Notes: a model not told the origin generated them from the sequence alone. Positions 8,242 through 17,230 are shown, counted from the first letter of the stretch. The stretch is DNA of 64,000 nucleotides from Algoriphagus aestuarii (GCA_017051695.1 JAFIDK010000004.1:244498-308497), one strand, 5' to 3'. Translations and numbers: made by a program.

Positions 8242-8424
8242 CATCGGGAATTTCCACAGTTGTTGGTTTTGTGAAATTCAGAATATCAATCGATTACCAT
8301 TCAAAAAAGGGGTTGCAAATTGGTGATCTTGCCAGATGGCTCTCTGACTTATTTTGAGAAAGTGGAAAAAAGAGGAAAGTCAAACCAAATCAACCTTCGA
8401 GATTCTAAAAACATAAAAGGTTGA
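8242..8424 (+). pseudogene. Broken duplicate of the 3' end of the NPDGTH-repeat gene
   Basis: From about 8242 the DNA aligns with 7490-7660. In frame it would read ITIQKRGCKLVILPDGS, parallel to PITLKKRGGKLVILPDGS in the intact gene, and it runs to a stop at 8422-8424. An in-frame stop at 8272-8274 and the lack of an upstream reading frame show it is not expressed as a protein. The signal peptide and all four NPDGTH units are missing. The rest of 8002-8606 shows no other gene. Confidence 0.8.
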
Positions 8425-8434
8425 TTTCTGCCTC

Positions 8435-8485
8435 GGCTTGTGTCTTCACAAGCTAGTAGTTCCTTCTATTTGTGAAGACACCTAG
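8435..8485. repeat. REP-like stem-loop pair, GTG-TCTT-CAC type
   Basis: GGCTTGTG/CACAAGCT with loop TCTT (8435-8454) is followed by a half copy, TTGTGAAGACACC (8470-8482), with the inverse loop AAGA. The layout is that of the palindromes around the RAYT gene, but with different stem bases. The preceding 40 bases (CCTTCGAGATTCTAAAAAC and AAAGGTTGATTTCT) also match 10188-10215, so the repeat is composite. Confidence 0.65.
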
Positions 8486-8606
8486 TTAGGGCGAACAAGA
8501 ACTAAATCTTATATCCTACATCCTAATTCCTCTCCCCTGTTGCGCCTTGAAAGGGTTCTGCGTATTGTTTTTATTATCATCTATTTATCATACTTTTTAG
8601 ATTTCT

Positions 8607-10076
8607 ATGAAACACGTTAACCTTTTGCCTGGGCTGGTTTTACTCTTTGTTCTAGCTTTTATTTTGGCAGGCTGCTCCAATCTAGAAGATGAAAAATTGG
8701 AGGCTTTTAACAGTCAAGTTGCCGGTATAAAAATCACTGCCTATGACTCGATATTCTCCACAACCTTCAAAAAACAAACTTTGAAGATTTTCCCTCAATT
8801 TTTAAATGGCATAGATGAAGAAGTGACTTTGGAAGAACTCCCCAATCAGGTGATTTATATCAATGATAAAGTCAGCAAGGATCTGGTTATAGACACCAGT
8901 GAAGAGACTGAATATTCGGTTTATATGAAAGTAGGCGGTGTTAAAAGCAATTCTCTTCGGATAAAAGTCATGGATGTAAATACCCGAACCTATATTTCAA
9001 GAATAGAAATCTCGCCGGGAGATTCTACATTTTCGCCTTATGCCATTTCTGGCATTTCCAGAATTGATTTGAAGCCAAGGATCTATAATTACAAGGAAAG
9101 AGAATTCGAGCCAGGCTATTATCCCAATTATTCTGTTTGGTTTGACGGTGTAGAATATCCCAACCCGAATGATATCCTTGTCAGCCGGACAGGCAATATC
9201 CCCTATTATGTTGTTTCGGGAGACAAGAAATCTGAGGTTCAATTTATTTTTTCCAGAGAAAAGCCTGATTTGTCACCTGTCTATAGCCTACCAATTATTT
9301 TTCATTTAGTGGAGGGTCCACAAGGAAGAAAAGTTACCTCAGGAGAAATTCCAGGTATTTTAGAAAAGACAAACGAACAATTTAGAAATGAACAAAGTCC
9401 TTTCAGACAAAGCCATAATTCATTCGATTCCGGAATTCAATTCACCTTGGCACTTACAGATACTCTTGGCAACTTACTGAACGAACCCGGCATTCACAGG
9501 ATTGAAACCGATGAAACTGTATTTCGATATAATACCGAACAAACCGATAAATTCATTTTTGAGCATCTTTGGGATCCAGAAAAGTACATCAATGTTTTCA
9601 TCTTGGAACTGACTGGGGCCGGAGGTTTTGCCAATTTTCCCAGAGAATATCCAGCCGATCAAATCCCTCCTATAAACTTTAATTATGCAGTAGTTGTGGG
9701 GATGTCCTCTTATCGAAACTCTACCACTTTAACCCATGAATTGGGTCATTTATTTGGTCTCCCCCACATATTTCATAACAACGAATACGAACCTTGTAAA
9801 GATGGGGATGGAATACCTGACACGGAATCATACCTGAAAAAAGGCGATATCTTGGCCTCCAATCAAGACATTTATTGCAACGACATTGCATTCTACTCCA
9901 CTAATTATATGGACTATATCGGGGTCAAGAATAGCTTCACTCTCGACCAAGTGATAAAAATGAGAGAGGTGGTATCCAAAAATATTTATTTACCTACCAT
10001 AGATTCCAAGGGAAGACTAGAACAAGGTCCCTTTGTAAAAGGAACCCTGGATTTGAGTATTAAAGCAATTCAATAG
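8607..10076 (+). CDS. M43-family zinc metalloprotease lipoprotein
   Basis: This 489-residue protein starts with a lipoprotein signal ending in LAGC (cysteine 23). The N-terminal 200 residues look like Ig-type beta domains. The C-terminal half is a metzincin protease of the M43 (cytophagalysin/pappalysin-like) family: the zinc motif HELGHLFGLPH begins at H377, and the Met-turn is within NYMDYIG about 70 residues later. A CND/CKDGDG pair nearby could form the usual disulfide. It probably cleaves proteins at the cell surface. It is monocistronic and flanked by repeats on both sides. Confidence 0.87.
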   Translation: MKHVNLLPGLVLLFVLAFILAGCSNLEDEKLEAFNSQVAGIKITAYDSIFSTTFKKQTLKIFPQFLNGIDEEVTLEELPNQVIYINDKVSKDLVIDTSEETEYSVYMKVGGVKSNSLRIKVMDVNTRTYISRIEISPGDSTFSPYAISGISRIDLKPRIYNYKEREFEPGYYPNYSVWFDGVEYPNPNDILVSRTGNIPYYVVSGDKKSEVQFIFSREKPDLSPVYSLPIIFHLVEGPQGRKVTSGEIPGILEKTNEQFRNEQSPFRQSHNSFDSGIQFTLALTDTLGNLLNEPGIHRIETDETVFRYNTEQTDKFIFEHLWDPEKYINVFILELTGAGGFANFPREYPADQIPPINFNYAVVVGMSSYRNSTTLTHELGHLFGLPHIFHNNEYEPCKDGDGIPDTESYLKKGDILASNQDIYCNDIAFYSTNYMDYIGVKNSFTLDQVIKMREVVSKNIYLPTIDSKGRLEQGPFVKGTLDLSIKAIQ

Positions 10077-10100
10077 GGCTGAGATTTTTGAGATTTTCGA

Positions 10101-10278
10101 AGTATGTGTCTTCACTAGCCGATTATAAGGATAATTCTTGATGACATGAACCGGGACGAAAAATTAAGACATATAAAAACCTTCGAGGTTTTAAAAACCT
10201 CAAAGGTGGATTTCTATTTTCTGCCCCGGCTCGTGTCTTCACGAGCCGTTTCAATCTTAAGTTGGTGAAGACACCAAC
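10101..10278. repeat. REP-like stem-loop cluster, GTG-TCTT-CAC type
   Basis: A degenerate copy lies at 10101-10120. A composite unit then begins with an imperfect palindrome, ACCTTCGAGGTTTT/AAAACCTCAAAGGT (about 10187-10207). It continues with the perfect stem CGGCTCGTG/CACGAGCCG, loop TCTT (10227-10248), and the stem GTTGGTG/CACCAAC, loop AAGA (10261-10278). The order, stem with TCTT loop then stem with AAGA loop, repeats the pattern of the RAYT-side pairs. Confidence 0.7.
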
Positions 10279-10335
10279 TCCGGCAAGGGTCGAGATGGGT
10301 TACTTTTCAGACTTCTTACTTTAGCTTTCTGACTT

Positions 10336-10391
10336 GAGATTGCCACGAATCGTACCTCACTCGCCCGCCTCCCGGAGGGCAGGCAATGACG
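10336..10391. repeat. Degenerate CATTGCGAG-family repeat
   Basis: GAGATTGCCACGAA at the left and GGCAATGACG at the right match words of the copies at 56-175 and 5258-5356. An inner CCGCCTCCCGGAGGG palindrome fills the middle. Together with the REP cluster and an ATCTTAAATC tract (10396-10440), it occupies the 366-base gap between the M43 gene and the next permease. Confidence 0.5.
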
Positions 10392-10395
10392 ATCA

Positions 10396-10440
10396 AATCA
10401 GAACTTAAATCATATATCCTACATCTAAAATCTTAAATCA
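10396..10440. repeat. Degenerate ATCTTAAATC word repeat at permease 3' end
   Basis: Variants of ACTTAAATCATATATCC and AAAATCTTAAATC lie in a row just beyond the permease stop codon, as at 2508-2545 and 13081-13117. Confidence 0.5.
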
Positions 10441-10442
10441 AT

Positions 10443-12896
10443 TTACTCGCTCTTTAATGAGTTCACCGGATTGGCAGTGGCAGCTTTGATGGATTGGTAA
10501 CTAGTGGTCAACAAGGCAATCACGATCGCAAACAATCCCGCTCCCAGGAAAACCTGCCAGCCCAAATCCTGCTTGAACTGATAATCTTCCAGCCATTTTC
10601 TCATGGCGTACCAAGCCACAGGTGTAGCAATCAAGAAGGCAATCAGCACCAATTTGGCAAATTCTTTAGACAGCAAGACAATGATGCTTCCAATGCTGGA
10701 ACCCAGTACTTTTCGGATACCGATTTCTTTGGTTCTCTGCTCTGCAGTAAAGGCCGTCAAGGCAAATAATCCCAAACAAGCAATTACAATCGCAAAGCCT
10801 GCAAATATTCCGAAGACTTTTCCGAGTCGGGTTTCTGCCGCATACATATTACCGAAACGATCATCCAAGAAGGAGTAAGTAAAAGGTTGTCCCGGTGCAA
10901 ATTCATTCCACTTGGATTCCACAAATTGGATCACCTGATCGGTGTTATTGGCACTGAATCGGAAAGAAGCAATTCCTTGTGGTCTTTTGCTTAGGAAAAA
11001 CATGACAGATCCGATATTTTCCTTCAAAGACTCGAAGTGGAAGTTTTTCACGATCCCTACTACTGTCTTATTTTCAAGGTTATTCATATCCAGATTTTCA
11101 TTATCCCCAGCCATGGTGTAGATTTTCTGTCCGATTGGATCACCGTCAAAATTGAAGTTTTTCGCAGCTGTTTCATTCAGAATAACCGCAGAGGAATCAG
11201 ATGGAAAATCCATTGAAAAGTCTCTTCCTTCCGCAATTTCCATCCCCATGGTCTTCACATAATCATAGTCCACTCGCCAATTCTGAAGACTGACAAGGTT
11301 TTCGGTTTGCTTAGGATCTTTCCCTTCCGCCCACCATGGTGTATCAGATCTCCAGGTTCCGGCAACTGGTAAATAACCTGTGATCGTTCCAGATTCCATC
11401 ATGCTATTTGACAAGATTTCCCGCTTAAATGCTTCTGCCTGATCTCCCAGCGCATAGATGTCATCAATCGTGATGATTTGATCTTTGTTAAAGCCGATCT
11501 TCTTGTTTTGGATGTAATTCAGCTGGTTGAAAACCGCAATGGTTGCGATAATCAAAATGATGGAAATCGAAAACTGAAACACTACTAAAGTGCTTCGGAT
11601 CATTCCACTTTTCATTCCTGAGGCCACTTTGCCCTTGAGAATACTCACTGGCTTAAAACCAGAAAGAAAAAAAGATGGATAAGTTCCTGCCAATAGTCCT
11701 GTACCGATGGCTCCCACTATCAAAATCCCATAAAAAGTCACTTGAGAAAATGGAATACTTAAAGTTCTTCCTGCCAAATCATTGAAAACCGGCAGCAGCA
11801 AAGCCACGATAGGAATCGCAATCAAGAAAGAAATTACGCTCAATAAAATAGACTCCATCAGAAACTGTCGGATCAGATGAGATCTAAAGGAACCCATTAC
11901 TTTCCGGATCCCAACTTCCTTAGCTCGGTTAGATGACCGTGCCGTGGACAAGTTCATGAAATTGATGCAGGCAATAACCAAAATGAATAGGGCAATTGCC
12001 ACAAAAAGATAAACATAAGTGATGTTGAAATTAGGCTCAAATTCCCCCATCAAATCACTTTTCAGGTGAATATCCAGAAGCGGTTGCAGTTCGTATTCCA
12101 TTTTCCCTCCATCTGACAGCATCGCATCCATGGTAGCGCCTTCACCAAATATTTTGCTTAATTCCGGCTCAATATTCTTTTTGATCAGTGATTTCATCTT
12201 TAAATTCAGATCCCCTGGATCCGAACCCTCTCGGAGTTTGAGATAAGTCTGGAAATTATTACTCAGCCAAGAAGTGGTTTGTGCTTCTTCCAAACCCTCC
12301 ATAGAAAGCAAAAAATCGAAATGAAAATGGGTGTTCTGTGGGATATCCTCATAGATTCCTGTAATTCGAAAATCCATGTCATTGTCCAAAATCAAGGATT
12401 TTCCCAAGGCACTTTCTCCGGGAAAATACTTCTCAGCGGTACTTTTGCTAATGGCCATGGTGTTAGGCTCGGCTAGAACTCCCTCAGGATTCCCCTCCAA
12501 AAGTGGCGTTTCGAAGACATTGAAAAAATCCTTACTGGCCCAGATGACATTGTTTTCTTTGATATTCTGGTCAACTTTTTTGACCAGGTATGAACCGCGC
12601 TCTCTGAAGTTCACGGCATATTCCACTTCGGGAAATTCCGCAGGAAGTGCTTCTACCATTGGAGCGGGAGCTTGAATCATATTCCAGTGATTCCCCCCAA
12701 AAATAATATCTGCATGAATTCTATAGATCTTGTCCGCATCTTTGAAATGCTTGTCAAAGGAGAGTTCATTGATGACAAAAAGCGAAATAATCATACAGAC
12801 CGCCACTCCTACCGATAAACCAAAAATATTGATGAAGGTGTAGAACTTATGCTTTTTTAAGTTCCGAAGAGCGATTTTAAAGTAGTTCTCAAACAT
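10443..12896 (-). CDS. MacB/FtsX-type ABC transporter permease (duplicated form)
   Basis: This 817-residue paralogue of the proteins at 2546-4909 and 13119-15479 has the same architecture: N-terminal helix, MacB-type periplasmic domain, FtsX core with AKEVGIRKVMGS, a second periplasmic domain, and a second FtsX core with KEIGIRKVLGSS. It is the last gene of the minus-strand run from 18511 downwards, following the other permease after 222 bases. No sigma-54-like site was found in that gap, so it is either read through from the operon or has an ordinary promoter. It most likely shares the ATPase at 16060-16758. The substrate is unknown. Confidence 0.9.
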   Translation of the reverse strand: MFENYFKIALRNLKKHKFYTFINIFGLSVGVAVCMIISLFVINELSFDKHFKDADKIYRIHADIIFGGNHWNMIQAPAPMVEALPAEFPEVEYAVNFRERGSYLVKKVDQNIKENNVIWASKDFFNVFETPLLEGNPEGVLAEPNTMAISKSTAEKYFPGESALGKSLILDNDMDFRITGIYEDIPQNTHFHFDFLLSMEGLEEAQTTSWLSNNFQTYLKLREGSDPGDLNLKMKSLIKKNIEPELSKIFGEGATMDAMLSDGGKMEYELQPLLDIHLKSDLMGEFEPNFNITYVYLFVAIALFILVIACINFMNLSTARSSNRAKEVGIRKVMGSFRSHLIRQFLMESILLSVISFLIAIPIVALLLPVFNDLAGRTLSIPFSQVTFYGILIVGAIGTGLLAGTYPSFFLSGFKPVSILKGKVASGMKSGMIRSTLVVFQFSISIILIIATIAVFNQLNYIQNKKIGFNKDQIITIDDIYALGDQAEAFKREILSNSMMESGTITGYLPVAGTWRSDTPWWAEGKDPKQTENLVSLQNWRVDYDYVKTMGMEIAEGRDFSMDFPSDSSAVILNETAAKNFNFDGDPIGQKIYTMAGDNENLDMNNLENKTVVGIVKNFHFESLKENIGSVMFFLSKRPQGIASFRFSANNTDQVIQFVESKWNEFAPGQPFTYSFLDDRFGNMYAAETRLGKVFGIFAGFAIVIACLGLFALTAFTAEQRTKEIGIRKVLGSSIGSIIVLLSKEFAKLVLIAFLIATPVAWYAMRKWLEDYQFKQDLGWQVFLGAGLFAIVIALLTTSYQSIKAATANPVNSLKSE

Positions 12897-13080
12897 AACA
12901 GTGCTGGTTTAGGTGGGTTTCCATAATTCAGGAACACAGGTTCCTTAATCAATTAGATGCATTCCAGGGTTTACAAGTTGCATCTTATATTCGTTCTGGA
13001 TTAATTTTCTCTATTCGATAGGATTTAGATTCTTAAAATATCATTTCATTCGTCCAATACAGATTCTGAAATCGACCACC

Positions 13081-13117
13081 TCAAATCATAAATCCTATAT
13101 CATAAATCTTAAATCCA
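13081..13117. repeat. Degenerate ATCTTAAATC word repeat at permease 3' end
   Basis: TCATAAATCC, ATCATAAATC and TTAAATCC stand in tandem right after the stop of the permease at 13119. The rest of the gap 12897-13118 holds only a short palindrome, AGGAAC/GTTCCT (around 12930), and no promoter I can support. Confidence 0.5.
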
Positions 13118-13118
13118 T

Positions 13119-15479
13119 TTATTCGCTTCTTAGGGAATTGACAGGATTTGCAGAAGCTGCCTTAAATGCTTGATAGCCTACAGTGATTAGTGAGATCACA
13201 ATCAGTAGCACACCTGATCCAGCAAAGATCCACCAACTCAAATCTGTCTGGTAGGCATAGGTTTGCAACCAATTATTGGCAAAATACCAGGCAATCGGTA
13301 CTGCGATAAGGATCGACACCAAAACCAATGCAATGAAGTCTTTGGAAACCAGGGTCAATACACTCATCAGGGAAGCTCCCATAACTTTTCGAACTCCGAT
13401 TTCTTTTTTGCGCTTTTCGGCAGTGAATGCCGCCAAACCAAACAATCCCAAACAAGAAAGGAAAATGGCAGTGGTACCGAAATATTTTGCCAGTTTTGAA
13501 GCTCGTTGCTCTGAAGCATAAAGCGACTGATAATCCTCATCCATGAAAGAATAATTCAATGGCTGACCGGTAAATTTTTCATAGACTTCGGATATTCCAG
13601 AAATACTCGCCTGCTGATCGTTAGACTCGATCCTTACCATGACTTTTTGAGCAAATCCCGGATCATATTTCAAAAATGCCGGTTTCACAGTCTCCTTCAA
13701 GGACTCAAAATGGAAGTCTTTCACAACCCCGATGACCTCTTTGTCTTCTCCCCATAAGTTGACGATTTGGCCAACTGGATCCTGAAAACCGATGGTTCTT
13801 ACCGCTGCTTCATTTAAAATGATCTTTTTGTTTTCTTCTCCGAATTCGGGTGAGAAAGCACGTCCTTCTGCCATTTCAAAACCCATGGTTTCTATCAATC
13901 CCATATTGACCGTAATGTTTTCGAACTTCACCTGCTCTTCTTCATTTTTACCTTCCCAAGTCAAACCGATAGTCGAACTTGCCAATCCTACCAATGGATG
14001 GGACAAGCTGGAAGCATTACTCACACCAGGAACTTTTTTGGTTTCTTCGAGATAAGTAGCCAGTTGATTTGGAGCGATTCCAGATGCGTTCAATTCTAAT
14101 AAATGTGCTTGATTGTATCCAAGGTTTTGATTTTGGATAAAATTCATCTGCTTGCTCAAAACAGAAATACCAATGATCAATAAAAGTGAGATAGAAAACT
14201 GAAAGACAACCAGACCTTTTCTAGCCAAAAGTTCTCCGAAACTTCCTTTGAGATTGGATTTCATCACCTCTACCGGCTTGAATTTAGACAAATAGATGGC
14301 TGGATAAATCCCTGCCAGGATACCGGTAATGAACCAAACGCCAAGTAAAATGAGAATAACATCTGGCTGAAAAGACAATGTGAGTGATTTCGATGTCACC
14401 TGATTAAAAAATGGCTGCAGGGTATACGAAACCAACACCGCTAAGACCACAGCAAAAAAAGTCAAAACCAGAGATTCTGTTATAAATTGGGTGAATAAGC
14501 CTCCACGACTGGCTCCCATGGACTTTTTCACACCGATTTCTTTTAACCTACTCATGGATCTGGCGGTAGTTAAATTCATGAAATTGATGCAGGCAATGAT
14601 CAAGATGAAAATTGCGATTACAGAGAAGATTTTAACATAGCTGATTCTTCCTCCGGCAATTTTTCCATCTTCATAGGTTCCGTATAGGTAAGTATCTCCA
14701 AAAGGCTGTACAAAAACTGAGACGTTGGATTCAGCCTCTTTATCTTTAATGAAATCAGTAATTTGCTGGTTGAACAAAGCTACATCAGTGCCTTCTTTTA
14801 ATAACACCGTTGCAGTAGCGTTGAAATTATCCCAGTGTGCTCCGTCGCCAAGCATTTGTTTGAAAAAAGGAAATGCCATTAAATAGTCAGGCTTGACCAA
14901 ATCCAGTTTCCCAAAGTCTTTGTAAACTCCGGTCACTTCCACCTCATTTTTAAAATCAAAAACCTGCCATTTCAAGGATTTTCCTAAAGCCAGTTGAGGG
15001 CTACCAAAAAGCTTGTTGGCCAAAGATTCCGAAATGGTTATTGAATTAATGTCCGACAAGGCCTTTTCCGGATTACCCACCAAGAAATCCACATCGAAAA
15101 TCTGGAAATATTCCTGATCGACGAAGTATCCATCCCCTTCCATTTTTGTATTTCCCTGCTCAAAAGCCACCCCTTCTATAAAAGGAGAGAATGCGGTTGC
15201 CTTATCCACTTGGGATAAATCCGCCTTCATGGCCTCCGCCATTTCTGCAGGGGTGTAAGGTATCGTGACAATTCCTGTGGAATTATCATGATTTGTCATC
15301 ACAGTGTAAATCTGATCAATCTGCGTATGATAGCGATTGACACTTAATTCATCCTTTACCCAAAGCAATATCAAAATCACCGTGGTGAGACCAATCGTCA
15401 ATCCAAAAAGGTTGATCGCAAAGATATGCTTGGACTTCATGAAACTTCGGAAGGCCAATAGAATTTGATGACGTAGCAT
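13119..15479 (-). CDS. MacB/FtsX-type ABC transporter permease (duplicated form)
   Basis: This is the third 786-residue member of the set. An N-terminal helix (about 17-40), a periplasmic MacB-type domain, an FtsX core with RLKEIGVKKSMGAS, a second periplasmic domain and a final FtsX core with KEIGVRKVMGAS are visible. It lies in the same operon as the ATPase (16060-16758) and adaptor (17264-18511), though a four-helix-bundle gene and repeat tracts separate it from the ATPase. With these it should form a tripartite MacAB-like machine. No outer-membrane TolC partner is encoded here, so that component would come from elsewhere. Confidence 0.9.
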   Translation of the reverse strand: MLRHQILLAFRSFMKSKHIFAINLFGLTIGLTTVILILLWVKDELSVNRYHTQIDQIYTVMTNHDNSTGIVTIPYTPAEMAEAMKADLSQVDKATAFSPFIEGVAFEQGNTKMEGDGYFVDQEYFQIFDVDFLVGNPEKALSDINSITISESLANKLFGSPQLALGKSLKWQVFDFKNEVEVTGVYKDFGKLDLVKPDYLMAFPFFKQMLGDGAHWDNFNATATVLLKEGTDVALFNQQITDFIKDKEAESNVSVFVQPFGDTYLYGTYEDGKIAGGRISYVKIFSVIAIFILIIACINFMNLTTARSMSRLKEIGVKKSMGASRGGLFTQFITESLVLTFFAVVLAVLVSYTLQPFFNQVTSKSLTLSFQPDVILILLGVWFITGILAGIYPAIYLSKFKPVEVMKSNLKGSFGELLARKGLVVFQFSISLLLIIGISVLSKQMNFIQNQNLGYNQAHLLELNASGIAPNQLATYLEETKKVPGVSNASSLSHPLVGLASSTIGLTWEGKNEEEQVKFENITVNMGLIETMGFEMAEGRAFSPEFGEENKKIILNEAAVRTIGFQDPVGQIVNLWGEDKEVIGVVKDFHFESLKETVKPAFLKYDPGFAQKVMVRIESNDQQASISGISEVYEKFTGQPLNYSFMDEDYQSLYASEQRASKLAKYFGTTAIFLSCLGLFGLAAFTAEKRKKEIGVRKVMGASLMSVLTLVSKDFIALVLVSILIAVPIAWYFANNWLQTYAYQTDLSWWIFAGSGVLLIVISLITVGYQAFKAASANPVNSLRSE

Positions 15480-15482
15480 GGG

Positions 15483-15553
15483 GTCGTTGGGGGTTAGGAG
15501 GTTTGGAAGTGGGAAGTTGGAGGCTTGGAGGCTTGGAGGTTTAGAAATTGGAG
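15483..15553. repeat. Inverted-repeat border, TTGGAAGTGGGAAG words (distal arm)
   Basis: The tract repeats TTGGAGG and TTGGAAGTGGGAAG words. On the operon transcript it is complementary, with some mismatches, to the tract at 16020-16057 on the far side of the four-helix-bundle gene. The two could pair into a long stem that loops out the gene. Confidence 0.5.
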
Positions 15554-15554
15554 G

Positions 15555-15923
15555 TTATTTCGAAGGTGGATTTAAAGTATTTCTAAATGCAGCAATGCTA
15601 TTCATCAAGTCAAAAGCTTGTTTATAGCTACTTTGAAAGGTTTCTTCATCTATATATCCACGCAGTTTTGCTTTGTGAAGACAGGTTACTACTTCAGCAA
15701 GGGAGCGTAAGGAATAGCCAACAAATTTTCTGAATTCAGCTTGAGAATTACCTGTTGATCCTTCGGCAATATTTAGCGCAATAGAATCGACTGCTCTGCG
15801 GATTTGGGAAGTAAGGCTATACAATTCTTCTTTTGGAAAATCTTTTGACATTCCAAAAACCATCTCTCCAAATGCCATGGAAGTTTGCCAGATGCGAAGT
15901 TTTTCAAATTTAAAATCCATCAA
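15555..15923 (-). CDS. Four-helix-bundle protein (S23/IVS-type)
   Basis: This 122-residue protein matches the four-helix-bundle family first described from ORFs in 23S rRNA intervening sequences: KLRIWQTSMAF at the start, LTSQIRRAVDSIALNIAEGS in the middle, and a final helix around FDLMNSIAAFRNTL. Members are small cytoplasmic helical proteins of unknown activity, thought to bind nucleic acid. It sits between the ATPase and permease genes of an efflux operon and is bordered by inverted repeats (15483-15553 and 16020-16057). A paralogue lies two genes upstream at 16825-17202. It is unlikely to be a transporter part; I read it as a passenger. Confidence 0.85.
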   Translation of the reverse strand: MMDFKFEKLRIWQTSMAFGEMVFGMSKDFPKEELYSLTSQIRRAVDSIALNIAEGSTGNSQAEFRKFVGYSLRSLAEVVTCLHKAKLRGYIDEETFQSSYKQAFDLMNSIAAFRNTLNPPSK

Positions 15924-15982
15924 ATATTAGTGTTAAATGATAAAACAAACTTCACTAAATCTCATTCATCACATCTTGGCCG

Positions 15983-16002
15983 GGCTCGTGTCCGCACGGG
16001 CC
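15983..16002. repeat. REP-like stem-loop, GTG-TCCG-CAC type
   Basis: GGCTCGTG/CACGGGCC with loop TCCG is a single stem of the same pattern as 10227-10248, with one G-T pair. It lies between the first four-helix-bundle gene and its upstream inverted-repeat arm. Confidence 0.6.
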
Positions 16003-16019
16003 GTTTGATAAACCTCTAA

Positions 16020-16057
16020 CATCCCGACTTCCTGATTCCCACTTCCTACTTCCAACT
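16020..16057. repeat. Inverted-repeat border, CCCACTTCCTACTTCCAA words (proximal arm)
   Basis: Read on the minus strand this is TTGGAAGTAGGAAGTGGGAA, nearly the same as TTGGAAGTGGGAAGTTGGAG on the plus strand at 15503-15522. The arms are therefore inverted around the four-helix-bundle gene. Confidence 0.5.
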
Positions 16058-16059
16058 AT

Positions 16060-16758
16060 TTACACATGAAACTGCTCCCTGATATTCTCAGTCACCACTT
16101 TACCATCAAATAGGTTGATCGTACGGTGGGCATAGTTTGCATCATGAGGAGAGTGAGTTACCATCACGATGGTGGTTCCCTCGTTGTTTAGCTCTTCCAA
16201 AAGGCGCATTACTTCTTCACCATTGGTAGAGTCCAAATTACCTGTAGGCTCATCGGCAAGGATCACTGATGGTTTTGCTACGATAGCTCTGGCAATCGCC
16301 ACACGTTGCTGCTGACCACCTGAAAGCTGCTGAGGAAAGTGATTTCTTCTATGCATGATGTTCATGCGGGTCAAAACTTCTTCAACTCTGGTTTTTCTTT
16401 CGTCAGAAGGAATTTTTAGATAAAGAAGTGGTAGTTCCACGTTTTCAAACACTGTCAATTCATCGATCAGGTTAAAACTCTGGAAGACGAAACCAATATT
16501 TCCTTTTCTCAAGGAAGATCTCTGTCTTTCTGAAAATTTAGCGACTTCCTGATCCAGGAAAAAATACTCTCCAGCATCTGGATTATCCAGAAGTCCAAGG
16601 ATATTCAACAAGGTAGATTTACCACATCCTGAAGGCCCCATGATGGCCACGAATTCACCTTTTTTGATTTCAATTTGGATACTATCCAAGGCAGTTGTTT
16701 CTACCTCTTCAGTAGCATACATTTTCCTTAGATTGACGGTTTTGATGACGTTTTGCAT
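16060..16758 (-). CDS. MacB/LolD-type ABC transporter ATPase
   Basis: I place the start at the ATG at 16758, giving [14 protein letters not shown], which is the normal start of this family. A longer frame would extend into the repeat border at 16771. The protein (232 residues) has Walker [10 protein letters not shown] near 38, the ABC signature LSGGQQQR near 140, Walker B VILADEP and the H-loop MVTHS. It should energise the FtsX-type permeases of the operon. It is the only ATPase for three permeases in the window, so it may serve all of them. Confidence 0.93.
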   Translation of the reverse strand: MQNVIKTVNLRKMYATEEVETTALDSIQIEIKKGEFVAIMGPSGCGKSTLLNILGLLDNPDAGEYFFLDQEVAKFSERQRSSLRKGNIGFVFQSFNLIDELTVFENVELPLLYLKIPSDERKTRVEEVLTRMNIMHRRNHFPQQLSGGQQQRVAIARAIVAKPSVILADEPTGNLDSTNGEEVMRLLEELNNEGTTIVMVTHSPHDANYAHRTINLFDGKVVTENIREQFHV

Positions 16759-16770
16759 ATGCGTTTTTAT

Positions 16771-16802
16771 TGTCCGATGTCCGTTGTCGGAGGTCCGATG
16801 CG
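16771..16802. repeat. Inverted-repeat border, GTCCGATGTCCG words (distal arm)
   Basis: The words TCCGATGTCCGTTGTCGG and GTCCGATG fill this spacer. On the opposite strand the tract at 17231-17257 reads GATGTCGGTTGACCGATG, so the two are inverted around the second four-helix-bundle gene. The word differs entirely from that of the first cassette. Confidence 0.5.
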
Positions 16803-16824
16803 GCACAATCAGTGGTTTTAGTAT

Positions 16825-17202
16825 TTATTTTATTTTAGACTTAAATGATTGCATCATATTCATAAGATGAAAAGAATCCCTATATAGTTGCATGAACCTC
16901 TCTTCTCCTATGTATTTTCTTCTTTTTGCCTTGTGAATGCATGTTACAGTTTCTGCCAATGACCTAATTCCATATCCCAAGAATCTTAAAAACTCTGGAT
17001 TCGATTGTGAAATAGAACCTTCGGCAATATTTAAAGCAATAGAGTCACTGGCTCTTCTTATTTGAGAAGTGAGATTGTAAATCTCTTCTTTAGGAAAATC
17101 TAGAGTGATTCCGATTATCTCTTCATCTAGATCCATTGCCTTTTGCCAAATCAGAAGACTTTCAAACTTAAACTCCGGCTTATAATCATCCTTCTCTGAC
17201 AT
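16825..17202 (-). CDS. Four-helix-bundle protein (S23/IVS-type), second copy
   Basis: This 125-residue paralogue of the protein at 15555-15923 shares FPKEEIYNLTSQIRRASDSI and ALNIAEGS. The N-terminus (KFESLLIWQKAMDLDEEIIG) and the C-terminal helix (LMNMMQSFKSKIK) also follow the family. It lies between the adaptor and ATPase genes, with inverted-repeat arms at 16771-16802 and 17231-17257. The two copies differ at many positions, so this is not a recent local duplication. Confidence 0.85.
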   Translation of the reverse strand: MSEKDDYKPEFKFESLLIWQKAMDLDEEIIGITLDFPKEEIYNLTSQIRRASDSIALNIAEGSISQSNPEFLRFLGYGIRSLAETVTCIHKAKRRKYIGEERFMQLYRDSFHLMNMMQSFKSKIK

Positions 17203-17230
17203 ATTTTTAATAACCCATTAGTTTTTGTTA

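Noticed and set aside
16759-16806. Longer start for the ABC ATPase
   Set aside because: The extra residues are encoded by the inverted-repeat border; family homology begins at the ATG at 16758.
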